Shown one piece after another: positions 1 to 5,542 of a DNA stretch of 8,132 bases (positions are counted from its first letter, which is position 1; every line of letters begins with the position of its first letter). The DNA lies in NCBI GenBank assembly GCA_947483095.1, contig CANKLD010000060.1:1-8132 (forward strand), written 5' to 3'. A model generated the notes under the pieces. The model made no database searches. It saw only the letters and a program-made list of their open reading frames with translations, and was not told the origin of the DNA. A program made the translations under genes and the position numbers. This DNA comes from Bacteroidota bacterium (lineage in GTDB: Bacteria > Bacteroidota > Bacteroidia > Flavobacteriales > Flavobacteriaceae).

Positions 1-112
1 AGATTTAAACTTGAAATTAGAACAATGGGAAAACTTTTACAATTTTAATAGACCACATGGATCATTTAATGGAAAAACTCCTTATGAAATATTAAAAACT
101 AAACTAAAATAA
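1..112 (+). CDS. C-terminal end of an IS transposase (DDE integrase core), 5' truncated by window edge
   Basis: An open frame read from position 2 gives 36 residues and then TAA at 110-112. The visible peptide contains WENFYNFNRPHGSFNGKTPYE and ends EILKTKLK. The pattern W-x2-[FY]-Y-N-x-x-RPHGSxxGKTPxExL is the well-known tail of integrase-core (rve) transposases of the IS481/IS3 superfamily; the N/G-K-T-P-Y-E form leans towards IS481. The catalytic DDE residues lie upstream of the window, so it cannot be judged whether the gene is intact. It sits directly before a broken SusD tail, which suggests that this element inserted into that gene. The family assignment is from motif recall; the IS481 versus IS3 choice is uncertain. 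Confidence 0.8.
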   Translation, partial: DLNLKLEQWENFYNFNRPHGSFNGKTPYEILKTKLK

Positions 113-148
113 TTAACTTTGAAGTCTACGAAGCGATGAAGTACGACA
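113..148 (+). mobile_element. Probable right end of the insertion sequence
   Basis: The 36 bases after the transposase stop have no coding role that I can see. The stretch ends GTACGACA; read on the opposite strand it begins TGTCGTACTTCATCGC, which fits the TG...CA ends common in IS elements (IS481 termini often begin TGT). Immediately after 148 the SusD-like reading frame becomes recognisable, while the same frame is closed by TGA at 137-139. I therefore place the IS boundary near 148. The exact end is inferred: the left end and any target-site duplication are outside the window. Confidence 0.4.
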
Positions 149-247
149 GCAATACCAAGTTCTAATTTTAGAATTTTATGGCCTATTCCTTTATTAGAGA
201 CAAATACCAATCCTACATTAGCAGCTCAACAAAATCCAGGTTGGTAA
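149..247 (+). pseudogene. C-terminal fragment of a SusD/RagB family outer-membrane protein
   Basis: One frame gives 32 residues ending at TAA 245-247, including RILWPIPLLETNTNPTLAAQ and a terminal QQNPGW. SusD/RagB lipoproteins characteristically end in an L-x-PIP-x-x-E-x-x-x-NP-x-[LI]-x-QNPG[YW] stretch, so the match is strong despite its shortness. SusD proteins are cell-surface glycan-binding lipoproteins that work with a SusC TonB-dependent porin. There is no start codon or upstream domain; the frame is blocked by TGA at 137-139, and transposase sequence lies just upstream. The gene was therefore most likely cut by the insertion sequence, and the fragment is not functional. The rest of the gene, if it survives, should lie beyond the far IS end. 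Confidence 0.7.
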
Positions 248-270
248 ATAATTCATTAACTTAGGTTTCA

Positions 271-303
271 AAAACCATCACCCCTAAGGTGATGGTTTTT
301 TTT
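271..303 (+). terminator. Intrinsic terminator after the SusD fragment
   Basis: AAAACCATCACC (271-282) pairs perfectly with GGTGATGGTTTT (288-299) around the 5-base loop CCTAA, and an uninterrupted run of eight T spans 296-303. This is a textbook rho-independent terminator for plus-strand transcription and lies 23 bases after the SusD stop. It probably ended the original SusD transcript. The stem is followed by T on the plus strand and preceded only by a short A run (CAAAAA), so it could act weakly in reverse. Confidence 0.9.
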
Positions 304-304
304 G

Positions 305-312
305 TATCTTTG
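305..312 (+). promoter_or_regulatory. Bacteroidota -7 promoter box of rlmB
   Basis: TATCTTTG matches the TAnnTTTG consensus of the Bacteroidota primary sigma factor at every fixed position. It begins 12 bases before the rlmB ATG, which puts the expected transcription start at or within a few bases of the ATG. No clear -33 TTTG is visible, because that region is occupied by the terminator hairpin. Confidence 0.65.
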
Positions 313-316
313 CGCC

Positions 317-1051
317 ATGGAAAAAGAACACTTAATATTTGGAATACGCGCAATAATTGAAGCAATTCAGTCAGGAAAAGAAATTGACAAAGTCTTTGTT
401 CAAAAAGAAATTTCCGGCGAATTAATGAAGGACTTAATGAAAGTGATGAAGAGAAATAATACCAATTTCTCCTATGTTCCTGTTGAAAAATTAAATAGAC
501 TAACCCCCAATAATCACCAAGGGGTAGTAGCAAGTATTTCTCCAATATCTTTTTACGATTTAGAAACATTAATAGAAACAGTTTTAGAAAATGGCAAAAC
601 ACCATTGTTTTTAATTTTAGATCAAATTTCGGATGCTAGAAATTTTGGCGCTATTATCAGAACTGCAGAATGTACCGGGATAAATGGAATTATTATTCAA
701 AAATCGGGAGCTGCCCCCGTGAATGGCGATACAGTAAAAACTTCTGCAGGTGCTGTATTTAATATTCCCATTTGTAAAGTAGAACACATAAAAGACGCTA
801 TATTTTTGCTTCAAGCAAGCGGAATTAAAACTGTTGCTGCGACTGAAAAAACAGATCAAAATATATACGATATTTCCCTTAACGAACCAGTTGCTATCAT
901 TATGGGTTCTGAAGATCGAGGAGTGAATCCTTCAGTTTTGAAAATTGTAGATGAAAAAGCAAAGCTTCCAATGTTTGGAACAATTGGTTCACTAAATGTA
1001 TCTGTTGCTTGTGGTGCTTTTTTATACGAGGCAGTTCGACAAAGACAATAA
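317..1051 (+). CDS. rlmB: 23S rRNA (guanosine-2'-O-)-methyltransferase RlmB, SpoU family
   Basis: The 244-residue protein is close to the usual RlmB length. In E. coli RlmB uses S-adenosylmethionine to 2'-O-methylate G2251 in the peptidyl-transferase loop of 23S rRNA. An N-terminal substrate-binding domain (about residues 5-75, starting HLIFGIRAI) precedes a SPOUT trefoil-knot domain (about 95-242). The three SpoU motifs are visible: DARNFGAIIRT (106-116, with the motif 1 Asn and Arg), IMGSEDRG (195-202), and LPM...GSLNVSVA (217-231), where Asn227 and Ser229 match the conserved positions. The ATG at 317 is chosen because a longer reading from TTG at 302 would begin inside the terminator T-run and cover the -7 box. 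The gene appears to be a single unit with its own promoter; the rhomboid gene converges 38 bases downstream. A different SpoU-family rRNA or tRNA target cannot be excluded from sequence alone. Confidence 0.9.
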   Translation: MEKEHLIFGIRAIIEAIQSGKEIDKVFVQKEISGELMKDLMKVMKRNNTNFSYVPVEKLNRLTPNNHQGVVASISPISFYDLETLIETVLENGKTPLFLILDQISDARNFGAIIRTAECTGINGIIIQKSGAAPVNGDTVKTSAGAVFNIPICKVEHIKDAIFLLQASGIKTVAATEKTDQNIYDISLNEPVAIIMGSEDRGVNPSVLKIVDEKAKLPMFGTIGSLNVSVACGAFLYEAVRQRQ

Positions 1052-1089
1052 TAAAAATAAAAATTATTGAATAGATTAAAGCGAAAGTT

Positions 1090-1842
1090 TTAATCCAAGT
1101 TTTTTTCTTTGAATTCGTAGTTTACGGAATGACTTGAATTGTAATACGATTCACTTTCCGGTTCTTCTTCAATAACTGGTGGATTCACAAAATTGCCGTT
1201 TTCATCAAATCGCTGCATAAATTTATCTTCAGATGGATCATAATCCGGCTGTTCCCAATCGTACTTGATTAGTTTTTTATATTCGGGTGTTTTATAAATT
1301 AATGCAAATAAAAAACCTGTAATTAAACCCGAAAGGTGGCCTTCCCAAGAAATTCCTTCATTTATATTAGGAAAAATGTACCAAACCATACTTCCATAAA
1401 CTAAAACTACAAGAAGTGAAAGGGCAACTAATCGATAATATTTAGTTATAATTCCCTTAAAGAAAATAAAACTAGCCAAAACATAAATCAAGGAGCTAGC
1501 ACCAATGTGAATAGCATCTCGACCGATAATCCAAGTTATGAAGCCCGAAAGCAAAATACCATTGACCACAATTTTAAAAAAAAGATCTCTATAGAAATAC
1601 TGTAATGCTGACAATAATATTAGCAGTGGAATGGAATTATTATAAAGGTGTTCTAAATTTCCATGAAGAAATGGAGAGCAGACAATACCAATTAATCCGA
1701 AGAAAGTTCTTGGAAAAATTCCAAGTTGTCCTAAATTTAAGTGAAAACGAATGTCAACCCAAAATAATATCCACAACGCTATTACCAATAAAAATGGTAT
1801 TAGGATTACGGAAGTTGAAAATTTAAAATGGCTGTCGTTCAT
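1090..1842 (-). CDS. Rhomboid family intramembrane serine protease
   Basis: A 250-residue polytopic membrane protein. Hydrophobic segments lie at about 10-30, 45-62, 70-84, 90-106, 112-130, 136-157 and 168-184, compatible with the six-helix rhomboid core, although one of the seven may be a short or re-entrant segment. The family signature is present: HxxxN at His65-Asn69 (HLYNN), GASS at 114-117 with Ser116 as the expected nucleophile, and GHLSG at 168-172 with His169 as the catalytic partner. It is therefore predicted to cleave transmembrane substrates within the inner membrane; the substrate is unknown. GASS replaces the more usual GxSG. A hydrophilic, acidic tail of about 65 residues (186-250, with EQPDYDPSEDKF and IEEEPESES) follows the core and is predicted to be soluble. 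The start MNDSHFKF is preceded by a -7-like box 42 bases upstream. The gene is monocistronic, convergent with rlmB and divergent from rarA. Confidence 0.9.
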   Translation of the reverse strand: MNDSHFKFSTSVILIPFLLVIALWILFWVDIRFHLNLGQLGIFPRTFFGLIGIVCSPFLHGNLEHLYNNSIPLLILLSALQYFYRDLFFKIVVNGILLSGFITWIIGRDAIHIGASSLIYVLASFIFFKGIITKYYRLVALSLLVVLVYGSMVWYIFPNINEGISWEGHLSGLITGFLFALIYKTPEYKKLIKYDWEQPDYDPSEDKFMQRFDENGNFVNPPVIEEEPESESYYNSSHSVNYEFKEKNLD

Positions 1843-1876
1843 GAAATATTTTTTATTTAATTCTATACAAGGTAAT

Positions 1877-1884
1877 CAAAAATA
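1877..1884 (-). promoter_or_regulatory. Putative -7 promoter box of the rhomboid gene
   Basis: On the minus strand TATTTTTG fits TAnnTTTG. It begins 42 bases before the rhomboid ATG, which predicts a leader of roughly 30 bases. No convincing -33 TTTG is present 19-21 bases upstream. Matches to this box are easy to find in AT-rich DNA, so support is moderate to weak. Confidence 0.4.
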
Positions 1885-1922
1885 AAACCAAAAAAATTAG
1901 GTGCTATTTTGTCACAATAATC

Positions 1923-1993
1923 TTGTCATTTCGATTGAGGAGAAATCTCATAATCCAAAACTTGATGTGATTTCTCCTCAATCGAAATGACAA
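1923..1993. repeat. Perfect 25-bp inverted repeat with 21-base loop (dispersed flavobacterial-type repeat)
   Basis: The left arm 1923-1947 (starts TTGTCATTTCGATTGAGG) is the exact reverse complement of the right arm 1969-1993 (ends CAATCGAAATGACAA). The intervening 21 bases add a possible three-pair CAT/ATG extension after one mismatch. Neither side is followed by a T-run in the direction of transcription, and the flanking genes diverge, so it is not placed as a terminator. The arm sequence (GTCATTTCGA...GAGAAATC) resembles a hairpin repeat I recall as recurring between genes in Flavobacterium genomes; that recollection is unverified. The right arm ends 18 bases before the rarA -7-like box, so it occupies the position of any -33 element. 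Confidence 0.85.
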
Positions 1994-2010
1994 AAAAGAG
2001 AAAAAAAATG

Positions 2011-2018
2011 TACTTTTA
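2011..2018 (+). promoter_or_regulatory. Putative -7 promoter box of rarA
   Basis: TACTTTTA differs from TAnnTTTG only at the last base and begins 12 bases before the chosen rarA ATG, the same spacing as at rlmB. The region where a -33 element would lie (about 1986-1991) falls in the right arm of the inverted repeat and contains no TTTG. Confidence 0.4.
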
Positions 2019-2022
2019 CGAC

Positions 2023-3300
2023 ATGAATCAACCATTAGCGGAGCGTATTCGCCCACAAAAATTATCCGACTATATCAGTCAGTTGCACTTGGTGGGGCCA
2101 AATGGCTCGTTGACACAACAAATCGAGAAGGGAATTATACCTTCATTGATTTTGTGGGGGCCTCCTGGAACGGGAAAAACTACGTTGGCACAAATAATTG
2201 CTCAAGAATCAAAAAGACCTTTTTATGAATTAAGTGCCATTAATTCAGGTGTAGCAGCCATTCGAGAGGTGATCGATAAAGCAAAACAAAGTGGCGGATT
2301 GTTCACTACAAAAAACCTCATTTTGTTTATTGATGAGATTCATAGATTCAGCAAATCCCAGCAGGATTCATTATTGGCAGCCGTTGAAAAAGGTTGGATT
2401 ACTTTGATAGGAGCCACTACTGAAAATCCAAGTTTTGAAGTGATTCCGGCTTTATTGTCTCGTTGTCAGGTTTATGTTTTGAATGCATTTTCAAAATCAG
2501 ATTTAGAAAGTTTATTGCAGCGAGCAATTAAAGAAGACCACTTTTTGAAATTGAAAAAAATTGAATTGCAGGAAACAGAAGCAATAATTAGACTTTCAGG
2601 CGGAGATGGTCGAAAGTTGTTGAATATATTTGAATTGGTTGTAAACGCTTCAAGTGAGGAAATAATTATAATTACAAATGAAAAAGTATTGCAATTAGTA
2701 CAACAAAACACGGTTTTGTATGATAAAACTGGTGAACAACATTATGATATTGTTTCGGCATTTATTAAATCAATTCGAGGAAGTGACCCAAATGGTGCGG
2801 TATATTGGTTAGCTAGAATGATTGAGGGTGGTGAAGATGTTAAGTTTATTGCCCGCCGAATGTTGATTTTATCGAGTGAAGATATTGGAAATGCAAATCC
2901 TACGGCATTCATAATGGCAAATAATACTTTTCAAGCGGTTTCAAACATTGGTTACCCTGAAAGCAGAATTTTATTAAGTCAATGCGCCATTTATTTGGCT
3001 ACTTCTCCAAAAAGTAATGCGAGTTATATGGCTATAAATGAGGCGCAAAAAGTGGTGAAACAAACTGGAGATTTGCCAATTCCTATTCATTTACGAAATG
3101 CCCCCACAAAATTAATGAAGGAGCTGGGTTATGGTGAAGATTATAAATATTCGCACGATTACGCTAATAATTTTGCAGAACAAGAGTTTTTACCTGATGA
3201 AATTTCAGAAACAAAACTCTATAATCCTGGCGATAACGCTAGAGAAAATGGCAATCGCGAATTTTTAAAAAACCGCTGGAAAGATAAATACGATTATTAA
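2023..3300 (+). CDS. rarA: Replication-associated recombination protein A (MgsA/WRNIP1-type AAA+ ATPase)
   Basis: A 425-residue protein of normal RarA length. This clamp-loader-like ATPase works at stalled or single-stranded-DNA-containing replication forks. The N-terminus [17 protein letters not shown] is the typical RarA opening. Walker A is GPPGTGKT (46-53), Walker B is LFIDEIHRF (101-109), sensor 1 lies in ATTENPSFE (131-139), and LLSRC (144-148) supplies the likely arginine finger Arg147. The C-terminal half contains the family's tetramerisation domain, with recognisable [20 protein letters not shown] and [16 protein letters not shown] blocks. The ATG at 2023 is preferred to the in-frame ATG at 1987: the latter would add 12 lysine-rich residues and begins inside the inverted repeat, upstream of the promoter-like box. 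The gene is apparently single; the unknown secreted-protein gene converges 27 bases downstream with no strong terminator hairpin in between. Confidence 0.95.
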   Translation: MNQPLAERIRPQKLSDYISQLHLVGPNGSLTQQIEKGIIPSLILWGPPGTGKTTLAQIIAQESKRPFYELSAINSGVAAIREVIDKAKQSGGLFTTKNLILFIDEIHRFSKSQQDSLLAAVEKGWITLIGATTENPSFEVIPALLSRCQVYVLNAFSKSDLESLLQRAIKEDHFLKLKKIELQETEAIIRLSGGDGRKLLNIFELVVNASSEEIIIITNEKVLQLVQQNTVLYDKTGEQHYDIVSAFIKSIRGSDPNGAVYWLARMIEGGEDVKFIARRMLILSSEDIGNANPTAFIMANNTFQAVSNIGYPESRILLSQCAIYLATSPKSNASYMAINEAQKVVKQTGDLPIPIHLRNAPTKLMKELGYGEDYKYSHDYANNFAEQEFLPDEISETKLYNPGDNARENGNREFLKNRWKDKYDY

Positions 3301-3327
3301 TAAATAAAGTGTTTTATTAATTAAACT

Positions 3328-4086
3328 TTAAAAAGTTACATTTAATTTCTTATAAATCAACTGTTTATCTTTATAATATTCGAAAAAAATCTCTTGTCCT
3401 TTTTTAATAACTACTCCATTTATCGAATTTGAATTTGCAATAAACACATTTTCATTTGAAGTTTTATATAATTTTAATACTATTGTTGAAGTTTTAGGAT
3501 CTATTAATAAAAACCCTAATTTGATTGTCTCGGCAACTAATAAATTCTCGAATTCTAAATTACTTTCAACGATAATAATTCCGTTTTCTTGAATTTTCAA
3601 TGTCGAGTCCTTTGTAATCATTTTGTAATTAGCAACTTCTTCACTTCTACCTTTTTGTATTCCACTAAACTTATATTCCAATTTATCAAATGAACTAAAC
3701 GCCACTCGTAATGCTTGGTTATAGGCAACTTGGTATTCTTTTTCCCTGCTTTTTCCTTCTAAGGAAGTAAATAAAATAGCATTTTTACAATCTTTTAAAA
3801 CTACAATCAATTTCGTTGAGAACATATTTCCAGTATTTTGGACATCAACATATACTTTATTGCAATTGCTTTCCGCGACTTCAGTTGGTAAAATATCAGT
3901 ATCAAAATAGCTTACAAAACCGTATTTTTCCATTAACATTTTTGTAAGTGTATTTAAACGGTATTGATCTTTGTCTTTTAAAAATTCGAATTTTGAGGGT
4001 ACAATGGCATATTTATAATCATTTACAGATTGAGCAAAACCAATGCTTGAAGCTAAAAATATCATTAGAAATAGTGCTTTTTTCAT
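3328..4086 (-). CDS. Secreted or periplasmic protein of unknown function
   Basis: I do not recognise this 252-residue protein by name. It starts with a clear Sec signal peptide: MKK, a hydrophobic core LFLMIFLASSIGF, and a probable cleavage after AQ at residue 19. There is no lipobox cysteine, so it should be released to the periplasm or be associated with the outer membrane. The mature part begins DYKYAIVPSKFEFLKDKDQY and has alternating beta-like stretches (about 77-84, 91-98, 103-109). The segment EGKSREKEYQVAYNQALRVAF (110-130) is probably helical. A beta-rich C-terminal half (160-252) ends in NVTF. Two cysteines remain after processing (75 and 100). It lacks any catalytic signature that I can identify and shows no gliding/type 9 sorting domain. 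Its ATG lies 3 bases after the YjjG stop, so it is very likely co-transcribed as the last gene of the cluster. Confidence 0.8.
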   Translation of the reverse strand: MKKALFLMIFLASSIGFAQSVNDYKYAIVPSKFEFLKDKDQYRLNTLTKMLMEKYGFVSYFDTDILPTEVAESNCNKVYVDVQNTGNMFSTKLIVVLKDCKNAILFTSLEGKSREKEYQVAYNQALRVAFSSFDKLEYKFSGIQKGRSEEVANYKMITKDSTLKIQENGIIIVESNLEFENLLVAETIKLGFLLIDPKTSTIVLKLYKTSNENVFIANSNSINGVVIKKGQEIFFEYYKDKQLIYKKLNVTF

Positions 4087-4089
4087 AAT

Positions 4090-4770
4090 TTAAAGGTGGT
4101 TTTTTAATTCTAATAAATGAGAAATTTGTTTGACATTATCGTATGATTTTGAAGGATCGATGTTGAACAAAATAGCATCCATTCCAAAGTTTAATGCCCC
4201 ATTTACATCGGCTTCGATACAGTCCCCAATCATTATACTATTGGATTTAAAAGCATTCGCTTCAGTAATCGCAAAGTCAAAAATTTTAGGATTTGGTTTT
4301 TTTACTCCAGCCATTTCCGAATTGGTTATCGTAGTAAAATAATGGTCAATATTTGAATTTTTTAATTTATTGTCCTGAATTTCCTGAAAACCATTGGTAA
4401 TAATATGCAAATTGTATTTTGGTTTTAAATAATCTAAAATCTCAATTGCCCCATCAAAAAGGTGATTGAATTTTGGCAAATATTCGATGTACTCTTCCGA
4501 TAAGAATATTATTTTATCATCGTCAATTTCGTAATTTACTAGTTGAAAAGTATCTTTTAATCTCCCTAAACGCAATTCTAATTGGGTGATTTTATCTACC
4601 CTATACCACTCCCAATATTTGATATTTATGGGTACATAATGAACTAAAAAAAGCTGTAAATCGACATTAATCCCATGTTTATTGAAAATAGTTTCAATAG
4701 CCAATGCGGAATTTTTTTCAAAATCCCAAAGTGTGTGATCTAAATCAAAAAATACATGGTCTATTTTCAT
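4090..4770 (-). CDS. YjjG family HAD nucleotidase (noncanonical pyrimidine nucleotidase)
   Basis: A 226-residue HAD-superfamily phosphatase with all four motifs: DLDHTLWDF (9-17; Asp9 nucleophile and Asp11 acid/base), IITNGF (124-128 region, Thr125), the lysine of GVKKPNPKIF (155-164), and IGDCIEADVNGA (181-192; Asp183 and Asp188 for Mg2+). DLDHTLWDFEKN and the helical cap at about 18-105 are characteristic of the YjjG subgroup, whose E. coli member hydrolyses nucleoside monophosphates including noncanonical pyrimidine nucleotides. A house-cleaning role in the cytosol is therefore likely, but HAD substrate specificity is hard to predict and another small phosphate ester is possible. It starts 24 bases after the radC stop and ends 3 bases before the next gene, as expected within an operon. 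Confidence 0.85.
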   Translation of the reverse strand: MKIDHVFFDLDHTLWDFEKNSALAIETIFNKHGINVDLQLFLVHYVPINIKYWEWYRVDKITQLELRLGRLKDTFQLVNYEIDDDKIIFLSEEYIEYLPKFNHLFDGAIEILDYLKPKYNLHIITNGFQEIQDNKLKNSNIDHYFTTITNSEMAGVKKPNPKIFDFAITEANAFKSNSIMIGDCIEADVNGALNFGMDAILFNIDPSKSYDNVKQISHLLELKNHL

Positions 4771-4794
4771 AATTAATTTTTATTTGCTTTAAGC

Positions 4795-5487
4795 TTATAA
4801 AATTCCTTCATCTGCAAAACTCAAATATCCGTGTTCGGCGATAATTACATGATCCAAAATAGTAATGTCTAGACTCTCGGCTGCTAATTTTATTTTCTTT
4901 GTAATCTTAATATCGGCTTCGCTAGCTTTCAAAGTTCCCGATGGATGATTGTGACAAATTACAATTCCAGTAGCACCAAGTTCAAGTGCATTTTTAAAAA
5001 TCAATCGAACATCGACCAAAGTTGCGGTAATTCCACCTTTACTTAATTGTGATTTTGAAACTATCGAATTGGAATTATTAACGTAAATTATCCAAAATTC
5101 TTCGTGAGGCAATTCTCCAATTATGGGCTGCATCAATTCAAAAATCATCTTACTTGAAGTTATCTTCTTCAATTCAATGGCTTCCTCTACCCTTCTTCGA
5201 CGTCCCAATTCCATTGCTGCAATAATAGAAATTGCTTTTGCTTCGCCAATTCCTTTGAAAGATACCAATTGCGCAATCGATAATTTTCCTAAAGCACTTA
5301 AATTATTGTCTACACTTGACAAAATCCTTTTGCTCAATTCAACTGCACTTTCGTTTCGACTTCCCGAACCAATTAAAATCGCAATAAGTTCGGCATCGCT
5401 TAAAGCAGCTTTTCCTTTTAACATCAATTTTTCTCGCGGGCGGTCGTCTTCTGACCAATTGGTAATTGGGAACGAATTATTTTCCAT
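4795..5487 (-). CDS. radC: RadC family JAMM/MPN+ domain protein
   Basis: A 230-residue protein of the usual RadC length. An N-terminal region beginning WSEDDRPREKLMLKGKAALSDAELIAILIGSG (11-42) leads into a helix-hairpin-helix-like segment (SFKGIGEAKA, 76-85), typical of DNA contact. The C-terminal domain holds the metal-binding JAMM motif HNHPSG...SEAD: His179, His181, Ser189 and Asp192, with Glu130 in HEEFW as the likely catalytic glutamate. All expected zinc ligands are present, so the domain may be active as a metalloprotease or related hydrolase. Despite its name, the family's role in DNA repair has been questioned and the biological substrate is unknown. It follows mpl after 55 bases. 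This is the largest gap in the minus-strand cluster and contains TATTTTTC, one base off the -7 consensus, so an internal promoter is possible but weak. Confidence 0.93.
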   Translation of the reverse strand: MENNSFPITNWSEDDRPREKLMLKGKAALSDAELIAILIGSGSRNESAVELSKRILSSVDNNLSALGKLSIAQLVSFKGIGEAKAISIIAAMELGRRRRVEEAIELKKITSSKMIFELMQPIIGELPHEEFWIIYVNNSNSIVSKSQLSKGGITATLVDVRLIFKNALELGATGIVICHNHPSGTLKASEADIKITKKIKLAAESLDITILDHVIIAEHGYLSFADEGIL

Positions 5488-5542
5488 ATTTATATAATTA
5501 AATGGCGTTTAAATAGTAGATGAAAAATAATGCTACTTTATA

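Noticed and set aside
121..165. A second frame reading EVYEAMKYDSNTKF as part of the SusD protein with a frameshift
   Set aside because: The sequence is in a different frame from the SusD tail, ends in its own stop, and lies where the right IS end is expected. A frameshifted SusD remnant remains possible but needs an extra assumption.
302..316. Upstream TTG start for rlmB
   Set aside because: It would place the terminator T-run and the -7 box inside the gene, and the added residues (MYLCA) are not typical of RlmB.
261..605. Minus-strand open frame of 114 codons
   Set aside because: It lies antisense to rlmB and the terminator; its composition is low-complexity Leu/Phe-rich and it has no recognisable domain.
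1052..1089. Bidirectional terminator between convergent rlmB and rhomboid genes
   Set aside because: Only a weak ATTAAA/TTTAAT pairing around GCGAAAGT is visible, without a GC stem or a clear T-run; not enough to call.
1605..1826. Plus-strand open frame of 73 codons
   Set aside because: It is a shadow of the rhomboid gene without promoter or family resemblance.
1923..1993. The inverted repeat as an intrinsic terminator
   Set aside because: The flanking genes diverge and no T-run follows the stem in either direction.
3301..3327. Terminator between convergent rarA and the unknown secreted-protein gene
   Set aside because: AAAGT/ACTTT can pair across an AT-rich loop, but the stem is five pairs and unstable.
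5123..5497. Plus-strand open frame of 124 codons
   Set aside because: It is antisense to the well-supported radC gene and has no recognisable features.
5488..5542. Separate promoter or terminator between mpl and radC
   Set aside because: TATTTTTC on the minus strand is only a near match to the -7 box, and AGTAG/CTACT is a five-pair stem with a 13-base loop; both are within chance for AT-rich DNA.
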